A DNA stretch of 64,000 nucleotides from Euphorbia lathyris (GCF_963576675.1 NC_088910.1:26538531-26602530), one strand, 5' to 3'. Shown: positions 35,200 to 47,873, counted from the stretch's first letter. Program-made: numbers and translations. The notes: generated by a model from the letters alone, not told the origin.

Positions 35200-35780
35200 T
35201 AATATACTATTGTCCTTGTATCTTCTATTGTTTAATATTTGACGCATACACTTATTAATATCGATTAAATATGCATAATAATGAATTATTAATAAAAAAA
35301 TGTTCATAATAATGAATTATTAATAGAAAAAATGCATAATAATTAATTATTAATAGAAAAAAAAATGTGCATAATAATGAAATATTAATAGAAAAATAAA
35401 TCCAAGAACATGCTCCAATTTTTTATTTATTTAATTCCTCTATATTTTTGTAATTTATGTTTTAAAATGTCAAGGACGATGTTCTAAATATTGTTACATA
35501 CTTTCTAAACTTTATAATTTGTGTTTTAAAAATTAAGTATAATGTCTTAAAAAAATCAGTAAATATATGGACCATTTTTGCATTTGTTCTAAAAAACATA
35601 ACGCATGTTCTAAAAAATATGTTGTATGTTCTAAACTTCATAGTTCGTGTTTTAAAAGTTAAAATATATGTTCTAACGTATGTTTTAAAAAATATATTTT
35701 CTTATATAAATAAAATATTAATATGAAATTTTATTAAAATATATAATATATTTTTATTTAAAAAAATATATTATTGGATT
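35200..35780. repeat. AT-rich minisatellite-like DNA
   Basis: Repeated ATGCATAATAATGAATTATTAATAGAAAAA-like units (35270-35395), then TATGTTCTAAAAAATAT-like units (35460-35700). Confidence 0.6.
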
Positions 35781-35799
35781 TTTTTTAGCATCAAATGCA

Positions 35800-36015
35800 C
35801 TTAAATCTGTTAAATTTTGATTCCTTTTCGATTTTGCTTGCTTCTAAAGTGATAGCACATCTTGTCTTTCTAAACATGTGCTATCACTTTCAGAGCCACG
35901 TTGGTGGACCTCTTTCCCGGACTTTTGTGCATCTTTTGTCTATAAGGATGCCAACAGAACTGAATACTTTAGAATCTGTTAAACTTTGATTCCTTTTCGA
36001 TTTTGCTTGCTTTGT
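35800..36015. repeat. Direct repeats enclosing a perfect hairpin
   Basis: A ~42-bp block (ATCTGTTAAA...TTTGCTTGCTT) occurs at 35803-35844 and 35972-36013 with very few differences. Between them is a perfect 15-bp inverted repeat, AAAGTGATAGCACAT (35846-35860) and its complement (35876-35890), with a 15-nt loop. No gene is recognised. Confidence 0.7.
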
Positions 36016-36370
36016 TTGTAACTCTTTTTCTTCTTATTTTAATATATTTGGTTCAGGGTTGTTTGCGTCTACCTGCTGGTGCCAACCTAGTTGGGATTAG
36101 CTGCTCTCGCTTCTCACCTCGGTAACCAACCTTTCAATTAAAAAAATATGTATACATTAATTTATCTAAATAATTTTATTCAGATAATTTTGCCCATTTA
36201 TTTGTTTAATTTAGGTGACGTTGAACTTGATTTCAATCTAATTGAATTTCTCCGTTCCCCTAGACCCATAGAACACTGAATTAATACTCTTAGATTTATG
36301 TAATCATTTACATGTATCCTAAGACATTATGAGAAACCTTTTATTCTAACTAGTCTCTTCTGCGAGCGAT
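36016..36370. other. Intergenic DNA left of the LTR element
   Basis: No feature recognised; the last five bases (GCGAT) are the left flank of the LTR element. Confidence 0.5.
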
Positions 36371-37833
36371 TGATAAGCCCAAAATATACCTAAAATATCA
36401 TTAATAATTACATTAGTTTTGTATTAAAATCATGTTAATTATATTCATTTGGAATATTTTTACGTCTATATTTGTTTCTATTGTGCAAGGTACTTAATTA
36501 TTTGGAAAAATCCAAATATGAGCTAAAACAGAGCAAAAACGAGAGAGAAATCACATTTACAAGATAAAAGGCACGTACAATTCAGAGACCGAAACAAAGA
36601 GTTGGGAAACGATCTATGAACGGAGACAAAAGTCTCTGTCGCGACCGAGCTTCCCAATATCTCGGTCGCGACACACGTTTTTTAGACATGAAAACGCGCA
36701 TCCGTGCATAATTCTCCCTCAACCCAAAGCCGCGACCGAGATTCCAAGAATCTCGACAGAAACAGCAAATTTCCTGCACAGATCTCACATGTTTTAATTC
36801 GAAACAACACATCTGTTCGTCTGGATAGAATCGACTCTTCACCAACGGATATGACCCTTCAAACACACCTTTTGGAACATTATAAATAGATGTAGAAATT
36901 CAGAATTAATGTTGTTCAATTGGTTGTTCTAATTTATGTTAGTTTTGTTACACAAACTTGTTATAAAGTTACAAGTTGTGTAAATAGTTTGAGATACAAT
37001 ATGTAGTTATTATAGTTGTCATTTAGAGTTCGAGTATTGTTTGAAGATGAGTTTACACTCTGATAGTGGATTCAGCGATCTTTATTTCGAGGATTCAGCG
37101 AGAAGAATTAGCGGCTGAAACGCCCCAGGGTCTGACAAACCTACGAAGTTTGGGCAAAGGATTGACAACCCGGAACTTAAATTAGTTAAAATGTTATCCA
37201 TATTTCTTCTTCTCTGTTAACTTGTGATGATTCGTAGTTCACTAATAATATATCTTTTCAATTCAATTTATGTTTACTGTTGTTATTTTAAAGTATGTTC
37301 TAACAAATGTTCTTCAAAATAATAAACTTGTGTTTTCAATAAAACCTTTTTACATAAAATACATTTCAATGGAAACTTTGTTGAACACTTAAAAGAATTA
37401 GGATTTATGGTTGATATGATCGATAGCTCGGCTTATCAAACATAGAACACCAATTTGATTAAGGTAGCAATCTGTTCCGATCGTAGAAAGATTGTCTGCA
37501 ATTTGAAGCCCAGTAATTGCATTAAATGATAAATTGTTACATCTTAATAATCTGATCAAAGTTATAAGTTGCTTTCTTGCTTTGTATAAACAAGTCTTGA
37601 ATTCTATTTTAACCTAAACATAATTGCTATAAATTGTAATCTTAACTATAACCAAAATTAGGATTAGAAACCAATTTAAACCATTTTAAACCATTAACGA
37701 TTTCCTATAAACCTCGAGAAAACGAATGTAATCAAGACAATAATTTCTAATCAAATTATCATACGTTCTCTGTGGGATCGATATCTTTTTATTACTACAA
37801 GTGAAACTGTGCACTTGCGGAATTCGCCTAACA
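36371..37833 (+). repeat. 5' LTR of the Athila-like element
   Basis: 1463 bp, TGATAAGCCC...CGCCTAACA. It closely matches the 3' LTR, apart from scattered substitutions and a ~33-bp segment (about 36546-36578) missing in the 3' LTR. Confidence 0.88.
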
Positions 37834-37839
37834 AGTTTT

Positions 37840-37857
37840 TGGCGCCGTTGCCGGGGA
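37840..37857 (+). promoter_or_regulatory. Primer-binding site
   Basis: TGGCGCCGTTGCCGGGGA, six bases after the 5' LTR. This is the tRNA-Asp-type site usual in Athila/Tat elements. Confidence 0.85.
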
Positions 37858-40436
37858 ACGATGTTGATAATTTGATTTTTATTGTTTTATTTTATTCTGA
37901 ATTTTGGTTTATAATTTATGTATTTATTTATTTTATAGTTTTTATTTATTTATTGAGGATGGTCACTAGGACTAAATCCTCACTGTTATTTAACGTTTGC
38001 ATTTAGATTGTTTGCAAATTAAAAAAAGAAAAAAAAATCCAAATTTTCTCAAAGATGAACTGAAGATTTGATCATAAATAAAATTCACAGAAGAAGTCTA
38101 CAGAAAAGAAATCCAGCATGCAGATACATCATAAAAGGGAATGGATATTTTTCAAGAAAATTGCATATCAGGTTCCGCAACTGCAGTATCAGGAACAAGA
38201 CATATGATTTTTCCAGAAAAATTTTAACCCTTCCCAAACACCTTTAACTCTTTTCTATAAACTTAACCCTTCACCAAAACATCATATCGTTTTGTAAAAA
38301 ATTTATTCAATTCCTATATAAAACCAAATAATTTCTCTTTTTGTCATATCATTCCCTTAAACACCTACATCTATCTCTCTAAGAAATCACCATGGAAAAT
38401 CTTTTCAGACAGATATATCAGAAGGTAGGAATGAGGAATACAGTCATTGAAATTATCTTATCCGCCAGGAAGGAATTGTCTACTTTTAACATAGTTTCGA
38501 AAGTTTCAGTTCATGTGCATAGTTTCTGTTTGTGCACAGAACTAGAAGTTCGGGCATTCAACCGGAATCATTAGATCCTTAATTTGAGAAAACGCTTAAA
38601 TTTTTTTTTGCAGTTCGGGATAACAGTTTTTCCCGATCGTGATTGTTTCTAGGTAAGTTAAAATGCATGGGACCATTATTTAAAACCGGTCCAAGTAATT
38701 GATTTTGTCCATGATTTTGATTCTCCTTGAGAATTCTTAAGGATTATCACATTTTTAGTTTTTAGTTTTTCGTATTTTAATTTTTACATTTCATTTTAAG
38801 TTTAGTTTACACATTAGTCTTTAGTTTAGAAAGTAATAGTTAGATTAGAAATAAAAAAAATTGATCATTAAAAGACATTTATCATGTATCTTAATTCTTT
38901 GTAATAAATTAGAAATATGTCTTTAGATTTAAAAAAAAAATTGTTTCTATAGAGATTTTAAAAATCTCTACAGTAACTTTTGTTTGAAGTTTTGTAAATT
39001 TCTGCTTATTCAGAGATTTTTTATTTTTCAAGCTTAGTTGAATTTCTGCTTGTGTAGAGATTTTGAAAATCTCTACAGAGATTTAGGGAGGTCCAACGCA
39101 CATGTCTTTGCCAGTGGGCAAAGCATGTCGCGACCGAGATTCCCAGAATCTCGACTGCGACACACATTATTTCTGCGCTGGTGAGTTTATTTTCTCCTCT
39201 TTTTCCTTTTTTTCTCATATGCATTTAAATTCTAATTTTTTATTTTATTTTTCCCTAAAAGGCACAAAAGACACCTTTTATTTTTCAATAGTCACGATTT
39301 TTGGTTTGACACTTACAAATTAAAAACTTGACATATTTTTCAAACTTACAATTTTAATTCTCAGAATTTCTGAAAACTTTGTTTTAATTCATCAGTTTTA
39401 AAACACCAAAAATTCTTTCAAGGTAATATTGTGGATTCTTCAAAAACTTTAATAGAAGGTTTGATATCTACTTCCCATTCCAAGAACAAGAAAATTGGAT
39501 ATGAGAATTTTATTAGTTGTATCTAAATATAAATTTTTCGTTCCTTGGAGCGAGAATGAACCATTTCTCCGTCCCTAGTTTCGAGTTCTTGGAGAATGAA
39601 GGATTTGTCAAACATGAATATTAATTATTTCGAGTTTTTGGTCCTTAGTTTCTTTCTTCAAAAAGAGAGACAATACACAATTCATGTAAATAAACCGGGC
39701 TCAAGCGCGGGGAATTGACATTTATAAATATGAAGAATAGATTAGATTTGTTTCGTTGTATTTATAGTGTTGTCTCTGTAACATTTCTATGTTTTCGTTC
39801 TTGTTTGAACATCTTTCAATTTTTGTGGTTGTGTATATATGTTCCATGTTAATGTAATTATATATTTTATAACTCTTAATTTAAGGAAAGCCCTTAAGGC
39901 TAACCTTTTATTTAATTTTTAGTTTTGTTTTTGAGTTTTTACATGTTTAAAATATCATTACAAGAACATTAGTGCAAGAAGAAATAATTTTTATATGTTG
40001 ACAATGTAAAAAATACAAGTTTTTGGCCTACAGCATGAAAATCTCTGTAGAGATTTCCAAAATCTCTGGACGACCAGCAAGCAAGCAAGACAGGAAGAAA
40101 AAAAATTTCCCCTGCCCGGTGCGTGTCGCGACCGAGATTTTGAGAATCTCTGTCGCGACTCTCTATTTTTCAGCCGAAAATTGCTTAAAATTTCACTTTT
40201 TCCCTTATTCTTTTCTATTTAAAACACATTTTCTTTTTCCACATCATATCACCTTTAATTTATACCAATTTTTTTCACCTATGCAACACACTTCTTTTTC
40301 CATAAAATATTTTTGATTTTTCTCCACCTTTTTACTCTTTTCCCAAACACAAACTCCATAATCTAACTCTCCTTTTTTCTATCTTTTTCACAATTTTTAT
40401 ATTTTTCTCTCACAAATCTGAAATTTTATATACCAT
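37858..40436 (+). other. Non-coding leader of the Athila-like element
   Basis: AT-rich, no intact gag. It holds several of the spaced palindromes described below (38952, 39057, 39136, 40050, 40134). A short frame at 38392-38574 in ACCATGG context is unidentified. Confidence 0.55.
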
Positions 40437-41692
40437 GCCTAGACATCAGGTTATTACTCACAAAGTTTCCTCTACCTCTAACAATCATTTGTATGTTGAA
40501 TTTGGATCCTTTCGACATTACTTCAGATGAGGATGGGAAGCGGTACACGCACTTTTATGGGCATAACGCATAGTGAAACGGATATTATTGACTTTTTGGT
40601 TACTCTTTCTTATGCTAAAAAGAATGAGAGGATTATATTTAGGGATTTAGGTTAAATTTATGAAGTTGGGTATGGGGAGTTGAATATTTCCTACACATAT
40701 TTTTTTTATGATAAGCCTAAACGATTTTCAAACCAATCCGGTTTGGAAATATTTGACAAATTTGGATGAATTTAATCCCAAGAACATTTCTAGCAAGCCC
40801 CTTAAAGATAATTTTGTATTCTATTTCTATAATTTTTTATCTTCTTCCCTTTTTGGGCATGTTGAAGGGTAGAAGGTTCGAAGTCGGGGTTTGTTTGTAA
40901 TGGATTGCATTTTTAAAAGGATTGCTGGTAGATAGCATTGGAAAACTTTTTGACAATTTAAACCGAGCCTCCGTTTCAACCAATAAGCAAGTTCCTTTGG
41001 GTCATTTGATTATGGGTTTGTTTTGGGTGCTACGGGTAGTTTGGAGCGATTTCAATCCGTTACTCATGATTATTTTTCCGATGTTGGATTATGCCGCACT
41101 TTTACAAGCTAGTTTAGTAGTCAGCCACGGTACGCCTTCAATCAGATCTTACGAGACTAGGACGGCTAGTTATTTACCAGTTCAGGTGTTGGTACTTCAA
41201 GTTCACGTGGAAAGGGTATTCAAGAGGATGGTAATGAGGAAGCGAGTTTTGATGGGAAGAGGAAATGCATGAAGATGAGGCACCACGTGAAGACGTACGG
41301 GCGAATGTAGATGAAGTTGTGGGTTGGCAATGAGTTTTGGATCAAGTATATGGTTATTAGAGCCATTCCCGCAACAAGCAAACAACAAGTTTTTGGCGCA
41401 AATAAATGTCAACAATAGACAAACGAACTTAAGCATCGATGAGGTAGATGAACACATCAATCATTTGCGTAAGGAACATAACTCCACTCGTCGTCAATCA
41501 TTATCATATTTCCGTCGCCAAGGAGTCAAGTCGACACGATATCCACCGAATTCTCCTTCACATTCAGGTTTTATCTTTCCTTACTTTTTCATTAATTTTT
41601 ATTTTATCTTATGTTTGTTTAGTACTCCTTTATCTCGTTTTATAATTTCGTACTCTATCTTTTATGCTTTATCAAATTTTGCACAATGAGGA
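40437..41692 (+). pseudogene. Decayed retrotransposon coding region
   Basis: A start-like ACCATGCCTAGACATCAG at about 40433-40450 is followed by coding-like text in shifting frames with many stops. Recognisable stretches include KRYTHFYGHN, DNLNRASVSTNKQVPLGHLIMGLFW (40950-41030), and at the end IDEVDEHINHLRKEHNSTRR. Order and position fit the gag/ORF1-type protein of Athila elements, but no diagnostic domain is intact. Identity is a guess from context. Confidence 0.4.
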
Positions 41693-42890
41693 CATTGCAC
41701 GAATGTTTGTCATTGTATTTTTGCATACACATTTTTTACTTATCCTATTTTGAGTACGAATGTTTGTCATATTATTTTTTCATACACATTTTCGCCTACG
41801 TACAAAAATTAGTACATATTATATATGCTAAAAAATTATTATAAGTATAATATATATTCATATGCTTATTAAGGTTATATAAATATGCTAGAAATGGTTA
41901 AATATTTCTACAAGGGCAATAATATTGAATATTATTAAAACATCTCCGAAACGATTTTATAAAGAAAAAGTCTCGAGTTAATGTATATAAGTAATAAATT
42001 CTTTATTCAATTTTTCTTTTATATTATGCTAATGCATGATAATATAATTCTTATTTATATTTTTCAATTAGGTTTATAGACATTAATCAAACTAACATTT
42101 TTAGCTTTTTGCTTGGTTTGATTCCGTCTTACTTTAAAAATAATTGAAGTTTTTAAGGAAACTATAGCCGTAATACATGTTGATTTAAGTCAATATAAGA
42201 TGAATGTACTATTTTTCTTTCCCATTTTAAAATTTTGTTTTATAACTCATATTAATTTAATTAAATAATCATATTCTTAACTTTTGGCCACGATTGCGAC
42301 CACCCATGTCATAGTCGAGGTATAAAAGGGAAGAAAAATAAATAAAATGGTACTTTTGGCCACGATTGCGACCACTCTTATCACGATCGAGGTATGAAAG
42401 GAACGTTAAAATAAAATTAAAAGCAAAATAAACGTGTTTAAGTTTAAAGTCATGATTGCATCCACCTATGGCATGGTCGAGACCTCTTAAACGGACATAA
42501 AATAATTTAATTCATAAAGTCACGGACGAGACCACCTTTATCACGGGCGTGACTAGCAAATAAGTTAACTAAAACCTAAATTCATATTTATATATTTGTT
42601 AGATTATATAAGTTTGGGAAAAGGAAAATTTGTGCTTTGAAATGCCTTGAGACCGAAGATCAAAGACATGCGTGCTTATACCCGTCCCGAATGCTTCATT
42701 ATAAAAATTACAATACAAGACGAATGATAATCACTTTAATCCTAGTTAGTTTGATGTTTTGCGTATAAATTTACCTTAAAGAGATTTATCTTTTGGTTTA
42801 ACTAATTTAAAAATGTTATGTGGAAATGTATTCTATTTTTAAAGATCGTTAGAATGATAAATTTAATGATAATTTTGCTCGGGACTAGCA
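41693..42890 (+). other. 3' non-coding interior of the element
   Basis: AT-rich; contains the four-unit degenerate repeat at 42285-42560. No coding sequence. Confidence 0.5.
42285..42560 (+). repeat. Four degenerate ~70-90 bp units
   Basis: Four units each contain a (C)ACGATTGCGACCAC-like motif followed ~12 bp later by (A)TGGTCGAGGT-like text, at about 42285, 42357, 42449 and 42519. Degradation increases to the right. Confidence 0.6.
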
Positions 42891-42910
42891 AAAGCTTAAG
42901 TGTGGGAGTG
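42891..42910 (+). promoter_or_regulatory. Polypurine tract
   Basis: AAAGCTTAAGTGTGGGAGTG directly before the 3' LTR, the plus-strand priming site of Athila/Tat elements. Confidence 0.8.
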
Positions 42911-44308
42911 TGATAAGCCCAAAATATACTTAAAATATCATTAATAATTACGTTAGTTTTGTATTAAAATCATGTTAATTACATTCATTTGGAATATTTT
43001 TATGTCTATATTTGTTTCTATTGTGCAAGGTACTTAATTATTTGGAAAAATCCAAATATGAGCTAAAACAGAGCAAAAACGAGACAATTTAGAGACCGAA
43101 ACAAAGAGTTGGGAAACGATCTACGAACGCAGACAAAAGTCTCTATCGCGATCGAGATTCCCAATATCTCGATCGCGACACGTGTTTTTCAGATATGAAA
43201 ACACCTGTTCGTGCATAATTCTCCCTCAACCCAAAGCTGCGACCAAGATTCCAAGAATCTCGACAGAAACAACAACTTTCCTACACAGATTTCACATGTT
43301 TTAATTCGAAACAATGCGTCTGTTCATCCGGATAGAAGCGACTCTTCACAAACGAATACGACCCTTCAAACACACCTTTTGGAACATTATAAATAGATGT
43401 AGAAATTCAGAATTAATGTTGTTCAGTTGGTTGTTCTAATTTATGTTAGTTTTGTTACACAAACTTGTTATAAAGTTACAAGTTGTGTAAATAGTTTGAG
43501 ATACAATATGTAGTTATTATAGTTGTCGTTTAGAGTTCGAGTATTGTTAAAAGATGAGTTTACACTCTGATAGTGGATTAAGCAATCTCTATTTCGAGGA
43601 TTCAGCGAGAAGAATTAGCGGCTGAAGCACCCCAGGGTCTGACAAACCAACGAAGTTTGAGAAAAGGATTGACAACCCGGAACTCAAATTAGTTAAAATG
43701 CTATCCATGTTTCTTCTTCTCTGTTAACTTGTGACGATTCACAGTTCACTAATAATATATCTTTTCAATTCAATTTATGTTTACTGCTGTTATTTTGAAG
43801 TCTGTTTTAGCAAATGTTCTTCAAAATAATAAACTTGTGTTTTCAATAAAACCTTTTTACATAAAATACATTTCAATGGAAACTTTGTTGAACACTTAAA
43901 AGAATTAGGATTTATGGTTGATATGATCGATAGCTCGGCTTATCAAACATAGAACACCAATTTGATTAAGGTAGCAATCTATTCCGACCGTAGAAAGATT
44001 GTCTGCAGTTTGAATCCCAGTAATTGCATTAAATGATAAATTGTTACACCTTAATAATCTGATCAAAGTTATAAGTTGCTTTCTTGCTTTGTGTAAACAA
44101 GTCTTGAATTCTATTTTAACCTAAACATAATTGCTATAAATTGTAATCTTAACTATAACCAAAATCAGGATTAGAAACCAATTTAAACCATTTTAAACCA
44201 TTAACGATTTCCTATAAACCTCGAGAAAACGAATGTAATCAAGACAATAATTTCTAATCAAATTATCATACGTTCTCTATAGGATCGATATCTTTTTATT
44301 ACTATAAG

Positions 44309-46185
44309 TGTCACACCCGACCCTAGACGACCTCAACCGGCATCGGACGTGAAATAGAAAGATAATAATCAATACTTAGGAGTCTCCAATTTATCCAAAT
44401 ATCATTATATTACAATTGCAATACCAAAGTTCTAACCATAATTCTAACAATAAGCAGCCAACTTCCAAATCTCACCTAATCGATCGGTAACCTTCTCTAT
44501 ATCCTGTACTTTATCACCTAAAAACATTAAAACATTTAAAAACGTGAGACAAAAATCTCAGTAAGAAACTATCAGCTATAAAAACCAACTTTATTTAACA
44601 TAGCTACATATATACCTTTATAAAGGGATTTAATTAAAACCTTATAAAATATACTCAAAACTTAAGTTGATATAATTTTATCAAACCAATTCATAATCAA
44701 ATAAATGTTTTATCAAACCAACTTGTAATCAAATAAGAGTTTTATCAAACCAAATCGTATTCAATCAAACGTAAAACTTATATCAAAATCAATCATAACC
44801 GAAAACATAATCCAAATGAACTTAAAACATTGTATCCATCCTCGAGTTTCTCCCCTTAAGTATCAATCAATAACCATATATATAGTCGAGACGTCTCTTA
44901 ACATTGCCTATCCCATATTGTCTTACCCAACACTTCGCTGCCATACTCAATAGGTCTTCAGACTGTGTACACAGGCCATGTCCCTCACTGAACATGGTCT
45001 TCAAATATAAAACCACCGATCAGGATAACTCTCGATGGATATAAAATCATAAAATCACAGCGTGCTCAAATTTCCTTTCACAATCAAATTCCAAACTATT
45101 TCATAATCATAAATCATTTGGCTTCAATTAGCCTTTTGTATCATAAAAATCATATTTGGACTTCAATCCAAAATAATAACAACAATAACCGCAACAGATT
45201 TCTCAATCCAAAAACAATTCGTAAGAAATCATCAAATTCATTTTATTCAATATAGATATACATTGAAACCAAAAACATATATGTATATATGTAAATCAAC
45301 CAAATTAAACCTTAAATCAACATAATCAAGTAAAATCTGAAATTCACATAGAAGCATAATCAATAGCTTCATTTGAACCGTAATTTCACAATAAAAAACA
45401 AAATCATGAAAAACCCAATTTTACAAAATTTCTGCATAACCCTAAAATATCAATTTCTAAAACTTCTTTGATTATACAGTAAAACCTCTATATAGGAATA
45501 CACTTGGGACCGGACTATTTGTATAACAATTGGGAGGTTATTCCTATATAGAGGTTGGTATAACAAAGACTCTCAGCACTTGGGACCAAACTTTTGTATA
45601 ACAATTGGGAGGTTATTCTAATATAGAGTATTCCTATATAGAGGTTCTACTGTATATATATCTATATACATAAAACTCAAAATATAGTTGATAGTTACTT
45701 ACCTTAGCTACCAATTGAAGAAAACAACCCGTTCCATTCTCCTCTAAATTATGTCTAAGACGTTTCCCTCCAACCACTGTTGAAACTCAAAAACTCTTCG
45801 GTTAGGACTTAGATCTATACATAAGGATGCTATGTTTTGAATTTCGAGTGATTCGGACGGTCGAATCTCCGTAAATCAAAGAAACGGTGGAGAAACGATC
45901 GAAGAACGATGAACTGACAGAGAAAAGAAAAAAAAAACTGAAAAAGAACAGGATTATCATCGCCCACCTCTTGGATTTATATATCCAAATCTGACAAAGA
46001 TCCCATTTGATCCTCTATCTTTCTATAATCTTTTAAAAATTATCATAACTTTTAATTTACACATAAAACCATCAAATTAACCCCAAACTTTTTCTATAGC
46101 ACCAAATTAATATCATATACCCAATAATTATGATATATACTAATATTAAGATATAAATTCTAAAACTTTAGACACGGACGTGACA
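44309..46185 (+). mobile_element. Solo LTR, gypsy-like, nested in the 3' LTR
   Basis: 1877 bp, TGTCACACCCGACCC...GGACGTGACA. Flanks are ATAAG (44304-44308) and ACAAG (46186-46190). The undisturbed 5' LTR has ACAAG at this point, so the left copy has one change. TGTCAC...GTGACA ends with a 5-bp duplication suit chromovirus (Tekay/Del-like) LTRs; this placement is inferred. Orientation is uncertain. Confidence 0.8.
45477..45652. mobile_element. Emigrant-type MITE
   Basis: 176 bp; ends CAGTAAAACCTCTATATAGG and complement CAGTAGAACCTCTATATAGG, flanked by TA (45475-45476, 45653-45654). Emigrant/Lemi (pogo-type) MITEs have CAGTAAAACCTCTATAAATT ends. The interior repeats the GGAGGTTATTC...CTTGGGACC block twice. 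It is nested inside the solo LTR, itself inside the 3' LTR. Confidence 0.85.
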
Positions 46186-46222
46186 ACAAGCGAAATCGTG
46201 CACTTACGGAATTCGCCTAACA

Positions 46223-47190
46223 AGTTTTTGATCCTGGTTGTCCTATCCAGAGATGGTAATTAGACCGAACCTTTGGTTTGTCTTACCAATCATATAAGAC
46301 TTTAGCTGGCCTTTATTATTATCCAACTCGGATAGTAATCTCATATGTAACTTTCAATAACCTAATAGTAACCTCTTAAGTAATCCCTTGCTATATGATA
46401 TCAAGTACACCATGAGGAACAGTTAAGTCACTCTCATATGTTGCTCAGACATTTCCTTGATCTCTAGTGAACTGATAAGTTCGAATGAGAAATTACATTT
46501 TTCCGCACTCGATTGTTGCCACACGCTTCTCCATCCCACTAGTCAAGTGGCTAGTAATATATAATCTTTATAAGAGATTCAACAATCCCTCACTTCACTC
46601 ATGGTTTTTAAGCATGATGTATAATGCACCGAACTGTACCCATACGTGGCACCTTGTTACATACCTGTTAGGAGATTAATCAAAGTATGTTGCAAACCAT
46701 CTAGGCCTCATAGTGAACTTAGTCTAAGGATTCAACCTAGAGTGGTATATGAGAACCACCTATGACTATTAGAACCATATGGTGTTCTCATAGCGGATCA
46801 ATCGAGATTTTGTTGTTTCATAAACCTTAATGCTCTTGATTTGATATCAAATGTCTATAGCCAGTGAAACACCATTGCAATCAAGGCACATATTAATTTT
46901 TAGTTACTTATCATTCCCATTATGGTAAATAGACCAGGGATATCAGATTATAGTATATTGTTGCGTCACGGCTTCACTTAACTAGGTTATCAACCCGCCA
47001 AACATGAGCAAATCACCAATCTTGGACACTGTGTTAATCAGTTTGCACAAGTAATCTTACTTAACATGTTATTGTCTTACAATTAATAGTTTCGTAATAT
47101 ATAATGTATCGGGACTAGGCATACTTCAACAATTTGTTGATTAAATTTCAATAAATGGTAAGATAAACCTATGTTGTACACGCTTCAAGT
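46223..47190. mobile_element. LTR-like fragment, unclassified
   Basis: Less AT-rich than its surroundings, in the style of a long retrotransposon LTR (46223-47190), with no coding. It starts at the truncated right border of the Athila-like element. No TG/CA ends or duplication were found. Confidence 0.35.
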
Positions 47191-47610
47191 CCAATGACCA
47201 TAAGACAATAATATGAAAAATTATTTATACTATCAAATAATATTACAATTTATTCAAAGAATTAATCAATAATTTAAACATTACCCTAGTTTTTTTTTTA
47301 CAAAATTAATATAATATTTAAATTATCAATCATAAATTTTATTAAATAATAATATGCATCTCATGTAATACATAGGTCTTCAACTAATATATATATATAT
47401 ATATATATTAGATTTAGGAATAATTATTCTAATTCATATTTTGTTTAGTTAAACCTAATGTGATGAGAAGAAAAATTAGCTAATAAAAAATAAAACCTAT
47501 ATATGCCTCTAGATTATAGAATTTGGCCAACACAGTTAACCCCCTAGCTGAAACACTTGAAATTTCAGCCCTAACATTTCTCTCTCAAAATTACTTAACC
47601 GAATCAAATA

Positions 47611-47873
47611 CTTCATTTGTTTCACAATAGATGTCTTTATAGAGAATTTTCTTTGTTCCATAATACATGACGTTTTGATTTAATCCATGCACATTAATTG
47701 ACTTTTATCAAATATACCTTTATTTAAATTGTCTTTTTACTTTGGGAATAGATACAAATTAATTAGTGGATGCAATTAATATAAAAGTAATAAAGTCTTT
47801 TAGTTAAAATTAATTACATTTCTTAATTCTTGCGTCTTAACCTTAAAAGGCATCTATTGTGGAACAGAGGGAA
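47611..47873. mobile_element. Stowaway-type MITE, diverged
   Basis: Left CTTCATTTGTTTCACAATAG and complement of the right end (TTCCCTCTGTTCCACAATAG), followed by ATG(T/C)C. TA flanks at 47609-47610 and 47874-47875. Same superfamily as 727-979. Confidence 0.78.

Larger units (their letters stand above)
36647..43261. repeat. Nine copies of GAGATT-N5-AATCTC
   Basis: A 17-nt spaced palindrome occurs at 36647, 36738, 38952, 39057, 39136, 40050, 40134, 43154 and 43245. Six match GAGATT-N5-AATCTC exactly; 36647 (GAGCTT, TATCTC), 43154 (TATCTC) and 43245 (AAGATT) vary by one or two bases. Copies at 36647, 39136, 40134 and 43154 extend outward with CGCGACC/GGTCGCG-type arms, giving stems of up to 12 bp perfect (36638-36672). 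Confidence 0.85.
36371..46222 (+). mobile_element. Athila-like LTR retrotransposon, defective
   Basis: Two LTRs (36371-37833 and 42911-46222, the latter interrupted) enclose about 5.1 kb. The primer site TGGCGCCGTTGCCGGGGA and the GCAAAAGCTTAAGTGTGGGAG tract before the 3' LTR are typical of Athila/Tat gypsy elements. No protease, RT, RNase H or integrase frame is present, so it is non-autonomous or deleted. The right border continues AGTTTTTG, like the sequence after the 5' LTR, and no target duplication is visible. Confidence 0.85.
42911..46222 (+). repeat. 3' LTR, interrupted by a solo LTR
   Basis: Segments 42911-44308 and 46186-46222 match the 5' LTR in order. The break holds 44309-46185. 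Confidence 0.88.

Noticed and set aside
36582..36889. Frames near the 5' LTR start, with a similar frame at 43211-43396
   Set aside because: Both copies lie at the same place in the two LTRs, so the similarity reflects LTR duplication rather than selection.
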